Assembly (NCBI RefSeq): GCF_000504205.1
Contig: NZ_AZAJ01000001.1
Location: 2,888,879 to 2,952,878 of the forward strand
Length of the DNA: 64,000 nt
Reading direction: 5' to 3'
Origin: Methanolobus tindarius DSM 2278
GTDB lineage: Archaea > Halobacteriota > Methanosarcinia > Methanosarcinales > Methanosarcinaceae
The position numbers were made by a program, and so were the translations under genes. This document shows, piece by piece, positions 9,555 to 20,300 of the stretch. Under the pieces are notes generated by a model. The model saw only the letters and a list, made by a program, of their open reading frames with translations. It had not been told where the DNA came from and did no database searches. The first letter of the stretch is position 1. Every line of letters begins with the position of its first letter.

Positions 9555-10340
9555 ATGCCTAAAATTCTTGAGGTCAACGACTTAACTGTGAGCTATGGCG
9601 GACAAAAGATACTGAAGAATGTAAATGTAGATCTTGAACAGGGAGAGATCCTTGGTATTGTAGGAGAAAGCGGAAGCGGAAAATCCACGTTAATAAAAGC
9701 CATACTGGATATTTTACCATCCAGCGGAGCTATTGAAAATGGGAATATAATACTGTGTGAAAAGTGCATTAACAAACTGCGAAAAGAGGAATTGCGCAAT
9801 CTCCGGGGTAATGATATTGCCATGATATTCCAGAATCCGGGAACATATCTCAATCCTATTAAGAAAATATCTACCCAGTTTGCAGAAACCATAATGAGTC
9901 ATAAGGATATTAGCCGAAGCGAGGCTAATGAATTAATAAGATCAACTATTTTGAAGATGGATTTGTCTGATCCTGAAAGAGTGATGAACAGTTATCCCTT
10001 CGAACTGAGCGGAGGTATGTTGCAAAGAGTCTACATTGCAATGGCTATGGCACTCCAGCCAAAGATAATACTGGCAGACGAACCCACAAGCGCCCTTGAT
10101 GTTTCAGTTAGCAGGGTGATAGTTGAGGAAATGATGAAACTCAGGAATACTGAGGGCACCAGTTTCATAGTTGTTACTCATGATATCGGCATAGCAGCTC
10201 ATCTTGCTGACCGGATTGTTGTTATGAAAAACGGGGAAATCGTAGAGATGGGAAAACCTGAAGAAATCGTGGCTAATCCCAAAGCAGACTATACAAAGTT
10301 GTTAATTGGAGCAATACCTTCTGTGCGAGGTTTAAACTAA
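9555..10340 (+). CDS. ABC importer ATPase, NikD/DppD type
   Basis: ATP-binding subunit of 261 residues counted from ATG 9555. Two upstream GTG codons (9546, 9549) are in frame, but AAGGAG at 9541-9546 is correctly spaced only for 9555. Walker A GESGSGKST, Q-loop region AMIFQNPG, signature LSGGM, Walker B IILADEPTSALD and the switch histidine in VVTHD are all present, so the enzyme should be active. It powers import with its partner encoded next, whose ATG overlaps this stop codon (TAATG). The oligopeptide-transporter C-terminal extension is short. Confidence 0.93.
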   Translation: MPKILEVNDLTVSYGGQKILKNVNVDLEQGEILGIVGESGSGKSTLIKAILDILPSSGAIENGNIILCEKCINKLRKEELRNLRGNDIAMIFQNPGTYLNPIKKISTQFAETIMSHKDISRSEANELIRSTILKMDLSDPERVMNSYPFELSGGMLQRVYIAMAMALQPKIILADEPTSALDVSVSRVIVEEMMKLRNTEGTSFIVVTHDIGIAAHLADRIVVMKNGEIVEMGKPEEIVANPKADYTKLLIGAIPSVRGLN

Positions 10341-11125
10341 TGAAAATACTGGAAACAAAGGACCTCTGCAAGATCTATGGGGACGATGCAGGCAATGAAT
10401 TGCATGCATTAAAAAATGTGAATATACATGCATCTAAAGGAGAAATTGTGGGTATTGTAGGTGAAAGTGGTTGTGGAAAGAGCACCTTTGCAAATATCAT
10501 TGCATGTATTACCAAAAGCACATCAGGGAAGATTCTGTTCAACAATGAGGACATAACTCACCTGAATTATAAAGAACGCAGGGATTATTACAAAAGTTTC
10601 CAGATGGTTTTTCAGAGTCCTCTTGATACTTTCAGTCCGAAAATGAAAGTTGAACGTTACATGATAGAGCCCAGCCTTAACTTCAAACTTATGGACAAAA
10701 AAAGTGCTAAAGAATATGCTAAAGAGTTGCTTGCTACTGTCGGGTTGAGTGAGGGATACATGAAAAAATATCCTTCGGAATTAAGTGGAGGAGAACTTCA
10801 AAGAGTAGTTATTGCACGTGCCATCGGACTCAAACCTGAACTTATGATTTTTGATGAATGTACTTCCGCTCTTGATGTTTCCATTCAGCAAAAAATTATC
10901 AATTTGATTATTGAATTGCAGAAGGAAAAAGGATTCACAATTATGTTCATAACACATAATCTGGTGCTGGCGGAAAACATATGTGACCGGATTTATGTGA
11001 TGAAAAGCGGGGAAGTTGTGGATGTGCTGAATAAAGGTGATTTCCGCAATGCTTCCCATCCTTACACAAAAAACCTGATAGATTCCATATTTACAATTGA
11101 AAAACTTAAGGAAAAGGCATCATAA
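10340..11125 (+). CDS. ABC importer ATPase, NikE/DppF type
   Basis: The second ATP-binding subunit, 261 residues. Walker A is GESGCGKST, the signature is LSGGELQR, and Walker B reads LMIFDECTSALD, with Cys where most family members have Pro; the catalytic Glu is kept. The switch His lies in FITHN. Start ATG overlaps the stop of the partner ATPase by one base, implying coupled translation and a heterodimeric motor. A run of eight T at 11139-11146 downstream is a plausible archaeal terminator for the operon. Confidence 0.93.
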   Translation: MKILETKDLCKIYGDDAGNELHALKNVNIHASKGEIVGIVGESGCGKSTFANIIACITKSTSGKILFNNEDITHLNYKERRDYYKSFQMVFQSPLDTFSPKMKVERYMIEPSLNFKLMDKKSAKEYAKELLATVGLSEGYMKKYPSELSGGELQRVVIARAIGLKPELMIFDECTSALDVSIQQKIINLIIELQKEKGFTIMFITHNLVLAENICDRIYVMKSGEVVDVLNKGDFRNASHPYTKNLIDSIFTIEKLKEKAS

Positions 11126-11244
11126 ACTATTGATCAATTTTTTTTAAGAATTTGCCGGTGAAATTCAAATTATGAATTTTTGAAATTTTTGAGCTGCTGC
11201 CATCTCAAAACAAAAAACAAAAAAATGTAAAAGGGGATAATATT

Positions 11245-12540
11245 TTGGAAAATGAAAGGTTGACAGTAAAAGATTATCTTGCCGTGGCAATACCATTTAT
11301 AATCTCTACCATCACACAGCCACTTCTCAGTGCAGTTGATACTGCAGTTGTGGGACATTTATCAAACGTAGGATATATAGCAGGAATTACCCTGGGAGCT
11401 GTCATATTCAACACCATGTACTGGCTATTCGGGTTTTTCAGGGTCAATACCACCGGTTTTGCTGCCCAGTCCACTACAAAAAAAGACAATAGCATTGTCC
11501 TCATAAGACCCATGGTCATAGCAGTCAGCATTGGTTTACTATTCATCCTTTTAAGAGAGCAAATATTTGATATGGCAATGAATGTGCTTTCATCCGATAA
11601 CGGAGCGGAAGCATATGCAAGAATGTACTTTGATATACTGATATTCGGAGCACCACTGGTTCTGGTAAATTATATCATACTGGGCTTTTTGATGGGGAAA
11701 AGCAAAATAAAAGAGACACTTGCAATGCAGGTGACAGGCAATGTGCTCAATATAGTTCTTGATGTTATTTTTGTAATGGTCTTCAAACTGGATATCCAGG
11801 GTGTGGCAATAGCAACTCTGATATCAATATTTGTGTCAACACTCATCGGAATTCACTTTATAACGAAATACGGCTCATTCGAGAAGATAGATCTTGCAAC
11901 TATATTTGAAAGAAATGGTTTTATTCAGATGCTGTCAAACAATGTTGACCTGATTATCAGGACTGCATGCCTGCTGATACAGATAAATGTTTTCACTTCC
12001 AGAAGTGCATCACTGGGAATTGTCATCCTTTCTGCTAATGGAATTCTGTTGCAGATCCAGGGAATCATGGCATACATGTTCGATGGAATTGCAAATGCAT
12101 CCAGTATCTACTGCGGAAAAGCCAGGGGAACTAAAAATTTCACTCTGCTGGATTCAGCTATTGATATTACAAATAAATCCACAGCAGGGCTGATCGTAGT
12201 ATTAACAACAATCTATTTTGTGTTCAGGGATTACGTTATACCTGCTTTCACCAATGTGAATGAAGTCATTGCTGTAGCCAGTGATTATAGTCTCTGGCTG
12301 ACTTTATATCCCTTGTTTGGTGGTTTTGCCCTAACTTATTATGGCATCTTTTCAGGAATGACCCTGACCAAATATATCAGGAACTCCACTATAATGGCTT
12401 TGATAGTTTTCCTGACGGTATTCACATTAACTCTGGATTACGGCAACAATGGACTATGGGTTGCATTTTTGTCATTCTGCATTGGGAGGACTGTGTTTTT
12501 AGTTATTAATACGAAGAAGTGTTATGAGTTAGATGAGTGA
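11245..12540 (+). CDS. MATE family efflux protein (DinF-like)
   Basis: A 431-residue protein with about twelve membrane helices in two homologous halves, of DinF-like type. N-terminal helix 1 carries AIPFIISTITQPLLSAVDTA, typical of the DinF branch. MATE proteins export organic cations or drugs using proton or sodium gradients. The start is a TTG at 11245 preceded by GGGGAT at about 8 bases; the only near ATG is out of frame and stops at once. It follows the ABC operon by 119 bases containing a T run, so it is probably a separate transcript. Substrate unknown. Confidence 0.9.
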   Translation: MENERLTVKDYLAVAIPFIISTITQPLLSAVDTAVVGHLSNVGYIAGITLGAVIFNTMYWLFGFFRVNTTGFAAQSTTKKDNSIVLIRPMVIAVSIGLLFILLREQIFDMAMNVLSSDNGAEAYARMYFDILIFGAPLVLVNYIILGFLMGKSKIKETLAMQVTGNVLNIVLDVIFVMVFKLDIQGVAIATLISIFVSTLIGIHFITKYGSFEKIDLATIFERNGFIQMLSNNVDLIIRTACLLIQINVFTSRSASLGIVILSANGILLQIQGIMAYMFDGIANASSIYCGKARGTKNFTLLDSAIDITNKSTAGLIVVLTTIYFVFRDYVIPAFTNVNEVIAVASDYSLWLTLYPLFGGFALTYYGIFSGMTLTKYIRNSTIMALIVFLTVFTLTLDYGNNGLWVAFLSFCIGRTVFLVINTKKCYELDE

Positions 12541-12638
12541 GATGTTGGCTTAAGTTTAATTGGATTAATTTGAATGATTTGAACAATTCAGGGGGACTAA
12601 CTTTTATAACAAGCCATCAAGAAAAACAATGATTACTA

Positions 12639-13949
12639 ATGACAGAAAGCAAATCAATGGGACTATGGTCAGCTACATCAATTGGTGTTGGGGCCATGGT
12701 AGGTGCGGGAATATTCTCAATATTCGGAACAGCAACCCAGATATCCGGTAATGCAGTCTATATATCATTCATAATTGCCGGAGCAATTGCTTTGTTAAGT
12801 ACTTATTCCTACGCAAAACTGGGAGTCAGATATCCATCAGCAGGCGGTCCGGTTGAATTTCTGATTCATGGTTTTGGTGACAGGATACTCACCGGAGCTT
12901 TGAATCTGTTATTGTGGACAGGATACATTTTCGGACTGGCATTATATGCAAAAGGATTTGCTCTTTATGCCCTGACTTTAGTTCCAGTTGCTTCGACAGG
13001 CCTATGGACAAATATTTTTGCCACATCAATAATAGTCATTTTCACAGCCGTCAATTTTATCGGTGCAAAGGCTGTTGGAAAGTCAGAACTTTTTATAGTA
13101 TCAATTAAAGTAGGTATACTTCTGCTTTTTGCAGTTTCCGGCCTCTTCTTCATAGAACCTTCCAATCTTTCAATTTCAGAATTCCCATCAACCTCAAATA
13201 TCCTTTTTGGAGCTGGCATAGTATTTCTGGCATATCAGGGATTCGGGCTTATAACCAATGCAGCAGAAGACATGGTTGACCCTAAAAAGACACTTCCACG
13301 GGCATTGTATCTCAGTGTGATCATTGTGATTTGTATCTATGTGCTTGTGAGCATCACAGTTATCGGAAATCTGTCAATTTCCACAATATCAACAGCTAAA
13401 GATTACGCTCTGGCTGCTGCTGCACAACCTTTCCTGGGAAATTCAGGATTTACAATTATGGCAATTGCGGCTCTATTTTCAACATCATCAGCCATTAATG
13501 CATCTCTGTATGGTGGTGCCAACGTGAGTTATCTTATTGCAAAAGAAGGTGAATTGCCTGCTTTTTTTGAAAGGAAGGTATGGAACAGAAGTACAGAAGG
13601 GCTTTTCATCACATCAGGTCTTGTAATTCTATGTATCAATCTTCTGAACCTGGAAGGAATAAGCATGATTGCAAGTGCATCTTTGCTTGTAATATATGTT
13701 GCAGTAAATGCTTCTCATCTGAGACTGGTAGCTGAAACCGGCGCAAAACGCTATCTTATATGGGCATCTCTTCTTAGCAGCATAGTTTTTTTTGTGATAC
13801 TGGTGTATTATGAAATATTAAATTCAATAACAACACTGGTGGTTTTTGCTTTTGTCCTTGCACTATGCTTTATAGTCGAATGGGCTTACAGGAACTATTC
13901 AAGCAGAATACTAAAAACAAGAACCAATGGCGGTAAAACTTATGAGTGA
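12639..13949 (+). CDS. APC superfamily amino-acid permease
   Basis: A 436-residue permease with about twelve membrane helices. The substrate-binding unwound helix 1 has the family motif GAMVGAGIF, and AYQGFGLITNAAEDM corresponds to helix 6. Such proteins import or exchange amino acids or amines, usually with protons. A TATA-like CTTTTATAAC at about 12600-12609 puts transcription start close to the ATG, and no ribosome site precedes it, so the mRNA may be nearly leaderless (inference). The next gene is a close paralogue overlapping its end, so the two are a tandem duplication in one transcript. Confidence 0.92.
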   Translation: MTESKSMGLWSATSIGVGAMVGAGIFSIFGTATQISGNAVYISFIIAGAIALLSTYSYAKLGVRYPSAGGPVEFLIHGFGDRILTGALNLLLWTGYIFGLALYAKGFALYALTLVPVASTGLWTNIFATSIIVIFTAVNFIGAKAVGKSELFIVSIKVGILLLFAVSGLFFIEPSNLSISEFPSTSNILFGAGIVFLAYQGFGLITNAAEDMVDPKKTLPRALYLSVIIVICIYVLVSITVIGNLSISTISTAKDYALAAAAQPFLGNSGFTIMAIAALFSTSSAINASLYGGANVSYLIAKEGELPAFFERKVWNRSTEGLFITSGLVILCINLLNLEGISMIASASLLVIYVAVNASHLRLVAETGAKRYLIWASLLSSIVFFVILVYYEILNSITTLVVFAFVLALCFIVEWAYRNYSSRILKTRTNGGKTYE

Positions 13950-15246
13950 TGATTCGTCAGCAAAAAGTATAGGACTACTTTCAGCCGTTTCAATAGGTGT
14001 TGGTGGAATGGTTGGCGGAGGAATCTTCGCAGTTCTCGGACTTGCCGTTAAACTTGGCGAAGGAGGAACACCTATTGCTTTTATGCTTGCAGGTCTGGTG
14101 GCACTAATAACATCTTACTCTTATGCAAAACTCTCAGTCCGCTATCCATCGGAGGGTGGAACAGTTGAGTTTCTTAACCAGGCATTTGGTTCAGGTATGA
14201 TAACCGGAGGACTGAATGTACTGCTCTGGCTGAGTTATGTTGTTATGCTATCACTTTACGCTTATGCATTTGGCAGCTATGGTTCGACATTTTTCCCGGA
14301 TTCCATGCAGTCAATTTCACGACATGTTCTTATTAGCGGAATTGTGATATTGATGACAGCAATCAATGTTATTGGTTCTAAAGTTGTAGGTAAATCAGAA
14401 GAATGGATTGTAGCATTTAAGGTTGCAATTCTTGCAATATTCATAGGTGGAGGACTCTGGAGTATAAGGGCACAACCTGTCCAGGTAACTTTAGGTTCAA
14501 ACCCGCTTCAACTTGTAGCAGGCGGCATGATAATTTTTCTGGCATACGAAGGATTCGAACTAATAGCCAATACTGCAAATGATATCAAAAACCCTGAAAA
14601 AACTCTACCCCATGCTTACTATTCTGCTGTTCTATTTGTCATCCTGCTCTATGTCCTGATAGCATATGTGACAGTTTCAAGTGTTTCCACCGATACCATT
14701 GTTCAGGCACAGGATTATGCTCTTGCAGTTGCTGCCAAACCTTTCCTTGGAAGTTTTGGCTTCAACCTGATTGCGGTTGCAGCTCTTTTATCTACAACTT
14801 CTGCAATCAATGCCACATTATATGGTGCTTCACGGGTAAGCTATATTATTGCAAAAGATGGTGAACTGCCGGAAGTATTAGAGAAAAAAATATGGAATCG
14901 TCCTGTTGAAGGGTTACTGTTGACTTCAGCTATGACTCTGTTTGTGGCTAATCTCTTTGACCTTTCCAGCATTTCAATAATGGGCAGTGCAGGTTTCCTT
15001 TTGATATTCGGTGCAGTGAACGCTGCAAACGTTCGTCTTCATAAAAGAACCAAAGCTAAAAAATGGATATCAATTACCGGTATAGTTGCATGTGTCATAG
15101 CTTTACTTACACTTATCTGGTATGTGCTTACAAACTCTCCTGCTGATATCTATGTATTAATAGTCATGGTATTCCTTGCATTTGCAATTGAATATGCTTA
15201 CAGAAAATATACAGGCAGGAAAATAAAGAAGATTCATTTCTTCTGA
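13942..15246 (+). CDS. APC superfamily amino-acid permease, tandem paralogue
   Basis: From ATG 13942 the protein has 434 residues. This start is preferred over ATG 13927 because it aligns with the N-terminus of the upstream paralogue (both have a short polar tail then G-L-x-S-A) and has GGCGGT about 8 bases before it. It overlaps the upstream gene by 8 bases. Helix 1 motif GGMVGGGIF and helix 6 region AYEGFELIANTANDIKNP are family features. Shared sequence along the whole length shows gene duplication; differences in the binding helix (GAG versus GGG, QGFG versus EGFE) suggest a changed substrate. Confidence 0.92.
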   Translation: MSDDSSAKSIGLLSAVSIGVGGMVGGGIFAVLGLAVKLGEGGTPIAFMLAGLVALITSYSYAKLSVRYPSEGGTVEFLNQAFGSGMITGGLNVLLWLSYVVMLSLYAYAFGSYGSTFFPDSMQSISRHVLISGIVILMTAINVIGSKVVGKSEEWIVAFKVAILAIFIGGGLWSIRAQPVQVTLGSNPLQLVAGGMIIFLAYEGFELIANTANDIKNPEKTLPHAYYSAVLFVILLYVLIAYVTVSSVSTDTIVQAQDYALAVAAKPFLGSFGFNLIAVAALLSTTSAINATLYGASRVSYIIAKDGELPEVLEKKIWNRPVEGLLLTSAMTLFVANLFDLSSISIMGSAGFLLIFGAVNAANVRLHKRTKAKKWISITGIVACVIALLTLIWYVLTNSPADIYVLIVMVFLAFAIEYAYRKYTGRKIKKIHFF

Positions 15247-15297
15247 ACAGGAAAAATTTAGTAATTACTGGATTTAGATGTTTAAATAATTAAATAT

Positions 15298-17196
15298 TTA
15301 AAAATTGAGACCTTCAACTTTTGATTCAACAGGTATGACGAATTCAAAAGTGCTGCCTTTTCCGGGTTGACTCTTAACCCAGATTTTTCCTTTATGCATT
15401 TCCACATACTTTTTAACAATTGTAAGGCCAAGTCCGGTTCCACCCTGTTCTCTGATGTTATACTTGCTAAGTTGTTTGAATGGTTCAAAAAGCCGGTCAG
15501 TATTCTCACTGGAGATTCCAATTCCATTATCCTTAACACTGGTATGGATCATATCACCGACCTGTTTGATATTAATGCTTACTGTTCCTCCCTGTTCAGT
15601 GAACTTGATGGCATTTCCTATCAGGTTGTAAAGTATTTGCTTGAATTTAGTTCTGTCTGCATTCATTGTAAGGTCAGGCTCAACACTGACTTTGATTTTT
15701 ATGTTCTTTCTTTCAGCAATAGGTATTATTGTGGCTCTTACTTCTTCAACCACATCGCCGACACAGAACGGACAACAACAAATTTCCATTTTCCCTGCTT
15801 CCATCTTCGAGAAATCAAGAATTGAATTTATAAGTCCCAGCAGGTGTTTTCCACTATTGGAAATGTGCTCAACATACTCTGATTGTTTATCATTCAGCTC
15901 ACCTACTATTTCATGTGTAAGAATTTCAGAGAAGCCGATAATTGAGTTAAGAGGAGTTCTCAGTTCATGGCTCATGGTTGCCAGAAACTCGCTTTTACTT
16001 GTGCTTGCATCTTCTGCCATTTGTTTTGCATTAATCAGGGCTTCTTCTGCATTTTTCCTCTCAGTAATATCCCTGCACACACAGAAAATTAATTTTTCTT
16101 TTCCAAAGATTGCACCATTTCCACTTACTTCTACATCAATAAGAGTTCCATCCTTACATCTTTGTCTTGTTTCATGAGTTACGCCAACTTCATCTGCAAG
16201 ACTTATCATTTCTATTAACTGCTCGCGGGTGTATTCGGTATCCCAGTCCCACATATAAAGAGAGGTGATCTCTTCTTCCGTGTATCCCAGCATGCTGGCA
16301 AATTTCTTGTTCGCCTCAAACACTTTTCCATTGTGGTCAATAATAACAATCCCATCTGCAGACTGTTCAATAAGGATGCGTCTTTTCATGGCTTCCATTT
16401 CAAGACCTTTTTCAGCGAGTTTGCGATCACTTATATCCTGAAGAGAACCGGTTACTTTCACAACCTTGCCGTCAAAAATCTTAGGGTGTCCGGTGGTTCG
16501 CACCCATTTATGATTGCCTTTTGCACTAATAAGTTCAAGTTCAAGGTCGTAAGGTCTTCCTCTCTCAATAACATTTTTGATTGCTTCTTCAATGATTTCC
16601 CTTGAGCCTGGCGGGTAAAATGTAAATCCGAAATCAGTGTCAGTTGGGATTTCAGGATCAAGTTCGTGTATTTTTGCAACTTCAGGTGTCCATTTGCCTT
16701 TTCCTGATTCGACTTCAAATTCCCAGCCACCTATTTTTGCAATCTGGCACACATCATTCAGGAGTTCTTCGCTTTCTATAAGTTTATTCTTTGTTTTTGT
16801 TATGTCAATATGGTGCAAGAGAACGCCAGTAGGTGTTTCACTGGAAAGCGGATGAACTTTTAACAGGAACCATCCTATATTGCCATTGTACTTGTAGGAA
16901 TATTCAGTCTTAAAAGAACTTTTCTTACCACAGATGACTTTTTTAATCCCTGCTTCTATGATTTTTGTCTTTTCCTTACTGTTAATGTTAGGATTTTCAC
17001 TACAAAATGCAAAAAAATCAGAACCTTCTTTGCATTGGCCGTCGGGTTCATGTTTCTCAGAAAAGTGCTTCCAGGCTTTATTAGTAAAAAATACTTTTCC
17101 ATCCGGCGAAAGTATGATTACCCCGTCATCCCAGAGGTCTATTGATTTTGTATCGAAAACAAAATTTGATTTTTTATCATTTTTTGCAGGCATCAT
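15298..17196 (-). CDS. Soluble PAS sensor histidine kinase (three PAS domains)
   Basis: About 632 residues without membrane segments. PAS domains start near residues 20, 145 and 265, the second with the PAS-3 fold signature GGWEFEVESGKGKW. HisKA has [11 protein letters not shown] (His410 from this start), and the ATPase domain carries NAIKFTE, DNGIGI and GGTGLGL. The N-terminus reads TTG-ATG-ATG; I use the first ATG (17196), though a GGTG just upstream gives little discrimination. A TATA-like GTTTATATTC at 17237-17246 suggests its own promoter, although it follows another kinase by only about 115 bases. No response regulator is nearby. Confidence 0.93.
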   Translation of the reverse strand: MMPAKNDKKSNFVFDTKSIDLWDDGVIILSPDGKVFFTNKAWKHFSEKHEPDGQCKEGSDFFAFCSENPNINSKEKTKIIEAGIKKVICGKKSSFKTEYSYKYNGNIGWFLLKVHPLSSETPTGVLLHHIDITKTKNKLIESEELLNDVCQIAKIGGWEFEVESGKGKWTPEVAKIHELDPEIPTDTDFGFTFYPPGSREIIEEAIKNVIERGRPYDLELELISAKGNHKWVRTTGHPKIFDGKVVKVTGSLQDISDRKLAEKGLEMEAMKRRILIEQSADGIVIIDHNGKVFEANKKFASMLGYTEEEITSLYMWDWDTEYTREQLIEMISLADEVGVTHETRQRCKDGTLIDVEVSGNGAIFGKEKLIFCVCRDITERKNAEEALINAKQMAEDASTSKSEFLATMSHELRTPLNSIIGFSEILTHEIVGELNDKQSEYVEHISNSGKHLLGLINSILDFSKMEAGKMEICCCPFCVGDVVEEVRATIIPIAERKNIKIKVSVEPDLTMNADRTKFKQILYNLIGNAIKFTEQGGTVSINIKQVGDMIHTSVKDNGIGISSENTDRLFEPFKQLSKYNIREQGGTGLGLTIVKKYVEMHKGKIWVKSQPGKGSTFEFVIPVESKVEGLNF

Positions 17197-17236
17197 CAAG
17201 GCACCATTTAATTATGCCTTTTTTATAGAACTAATT

Positions 17237-17246
17237 GTTTATATTC
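17237..17246 (-). promoter_or_regulatory. TATA-like element before the three-PAS kinase
   Basis: On the minus strand the element reads GAATATAAAC, about 40 bases before the ATG at 17196. Transcription would start near 17215, leaving a short leader. Evidence is consensus match and spacing only. Confidence 0.35.
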
Positions 17247-17314
17247 TTTGTTAAAAAGTTCATCAAAATAGCAACAAAATCAAAATATTACGGAATAGGC
17301 CATTAATTAATATT

Positions 17315-20300
17315 TTAAGCATCAACATTTATGTTTTCATATTCCGGCTCTTTTGGTATTGTGAAAGTAAAACTGCTTCCATCGCCCGGTTTGCTTTGGA
17401 CACTTATACGACCTCCATGCATTTCTATGAATTTTTTAGTAATGGCCAGACCGAGGCCTGTTCCTTCAAGTTCATGATTCATGTACGGCTTTATCTGCTT
17501 AAAAGGCTGGAAAAGCTTATCCATATCAGCTGTGGAAATACCAATTCCTGTGTCCTGTATACTAATACTTATTAATCTGTCATCTGTACTGGCTTTTATT
17601 GTTACTTTTCCTTTTTCAGGAGTGAACTTAATTGCATTGCTTGCGAGGTTGTAGATTATTTCCTGTAATTTAGTCCTGTCAGCAATTATCGTTTCAGGCA
17701 GTGAAGTTAATTCAAGATCCAGATCCACACTCTTTTTAATTGCCAGAGGTGTTAATGACATCTTTACTTCATTGATGGAGTCTAAAAGATAGAATTGTTC
17801 GTAGTTGAGTTCCATTCTGCCAGCTTCTATCTTTGAAAGATCCAGAATATCATTAATCACATTCAGAAGATGCTTCCCACTTTTAGAAATATAGTCAATA
17901 TACTCAGCCTGTGCCTCGTTTATTTTTCCAAAATCCTCTCCCTTCAGAATTTCTGAAAAACCAATTATGGAGTTCAGAGGTGTTCTTAGTTCATGGCTCA
18001 TTGTTGCCAGAAATTCATTTTTGGTCAGACTTGCCTCCTCAGCAGTTATCTTTGCTTTCAAAAGCTCATCAGCATATCTTTTCTTTTCTGTTATATCCCT
18101 GCAGACACAAAACACAAGTTTTTTCCCACTGTATGCCATGAGATTTGAATTTATTTCGATATTAAGGATAGTTCCATCTTTACATTTCTGTTTTGTCTCA
18201 AATAGTACTCCCCTGAAATCAGAACAATGGATCATTTCCAGCAGTTGCTGCCGATTAAAATTAGCATCCCAGTCCCACACATACATTTTCTGGATTTCTT
18301 CGACGGTATATCCCAGCATTTCAGCAAAAGCACGATTTGTCTCAAAGACACTTCCATCCCCTTCCAGAATAACCATTCCATCCCTTGATTCTTCCATGAG
18401 AAGACGACGCCAGTGTATTTCCTCAGAAAGTGCATTCTCAGATTTCAGACGCTCAGAAATATCTTTAACAATGGCATAATTGTATTCTTTGCCATCATAA
18501 ACCATATGATTGACAGTAACCTCAACAGGGAGAAGCGTTTTTTCCTTTGTCAGAGACAAGGATTGGAAAGTAAAACTCTTTCTTTCTTTTACCAGTTTCC
18601 AGCTCTCTTCCCATTTTTCAGGTGTCAAATCAGGAGATATATCCGTTACTGACATGTTTAATAGTTCTTCTTTAGAATAACCAAGTAGGCTACAGGCAGA
18701 TTTATTGACAAAGAAGAATTCTCCATTTGATCTTGTCCAGAAAACGGCATCACTGAAATTCTCAAGTGAGAAACAGGCAAGTTTCAATCCTTTTTCAGCT
18801 TTCTTACGTTCGGTCAGGTCTCTTACAAATGTGCAATCGTATTCTTTGCCTTCATAATTCATATAGTTGGAAATGACCTCTACCGGACATATTTTTCCGG
18901 ATTTTGTAGGAATGGTGGTTTCAATGAGTAATGTTTTTTCATTACACAGTTTTTCCCAGTGCTCATCCCACATTTCCTGTGTAATGCTTTTATCAAAGTC
19001 AAATATTGACATTGATAGCAGTTCTTCCCTGGGATATCCTACCAGATTGGATACACCTTTGTTGATGAAAAATACGTTCCCATTCTTTTCCAGCCACGCC
19101 ACGGCATCGCTGGAATTTTCAAGGGAATGACTCGCTTTCTTCAATTCATCTTCTGCATTTTTTCTCTGGGTTATATTCCTGCCAACACCCAGTACGCCTA
19201 TCAATTGTCCATTTTCATCATGAACCGGACTTTTGATGGTTTCCAGCCATACTCTGTGGCCGTCGTCGGCATATACGACTTCTTCTTCAAATACAATAGG
19301 ATTTCCTGCATTTATCGCTTTTCTATCCATCTCGACAAAAAAATCTGCAACTTTTTTGTCTACGAAATCATAGTCTGCTTTTCCAATGATTTCTTCTTCT
19401 TCAGCACCATAGAGATGTTCGAATTCGGCATTGCAGGCAAGGTATTTACTATTTACATCTTTCAGCCATACAAGGTCAGGTATCGTGTCCAGTAATGTGC
19501 GCAATTGCCCTCTGCTTTCAAGCAGGTCTTTTTCTCTTTTCTTGCTTTCTGTCAGGTCTCTTACAAAAGCACAATCGTATTCTTTTCCTTTGTAATCCAT
19601 GTAAGCAGATGTGATATCAACAGGACACATCTTGCCGGATTTGGTTTTCAATGAAGTTTCAATATGGAAAGTTTTCTTATTCTTTATTTTTTTCCAATGC
19701 TTACTCCATGTGTACTGTTTAAAGAATGGATTTATATCGCATACAGATTTTGAAAGAAGTTCTTCTTCTGAATACCCAAGCAGTTCACATGAGGCTTTAT
19801 TGACATAAAAGATACGGCCAGTTTTTTCCATCCGGAATACTGCATCACTTGAATTTTCCAGTGAAAAACTTGCCAGTTTTAATTCTTCTTCATCTTTTTT
19901 GCGTTCTGTAATGTCTCTGCATATGCACAGAACCAGTTTCTTTTCAGAAAAATAGATAAAATCAGATGCAATCTCAACATCTATATGTGTGCCATCTTTT
20001 CTGTATTGGCGTGTTTCAAAAGGTCCTCCTTTAAAGTCATCTGTAATAAGAAGTGTCACTAATTCCTCTTTTGAATATCCTTCTGCCCAGTCCCATATAT
20101 GCAATGTTTTCATTTCTTCCAGAGTGTAACCAAGCATTTTAGCAAAAGCAGGATTTGCTTTGAAAACTTTTCCTTCCAAATCCAGGATTACAATTCCGTC
20201 TCTTGACTCTTCCATCAGGCTGCGACGCCAGTTCACTTCATCTGCCAAAGCCCTTTGGGCTTTTTTGCGTTTGCTTATGTTTCGAATCACTGCACAGTTG

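Noticed and set aside
6139-11125. Firm assignment of the ABC operon to nickel uptake
   Set aside because: Peptide, nickel and metallophore importers share all visible motifs; the binding protein shows no decisive ligand residues.
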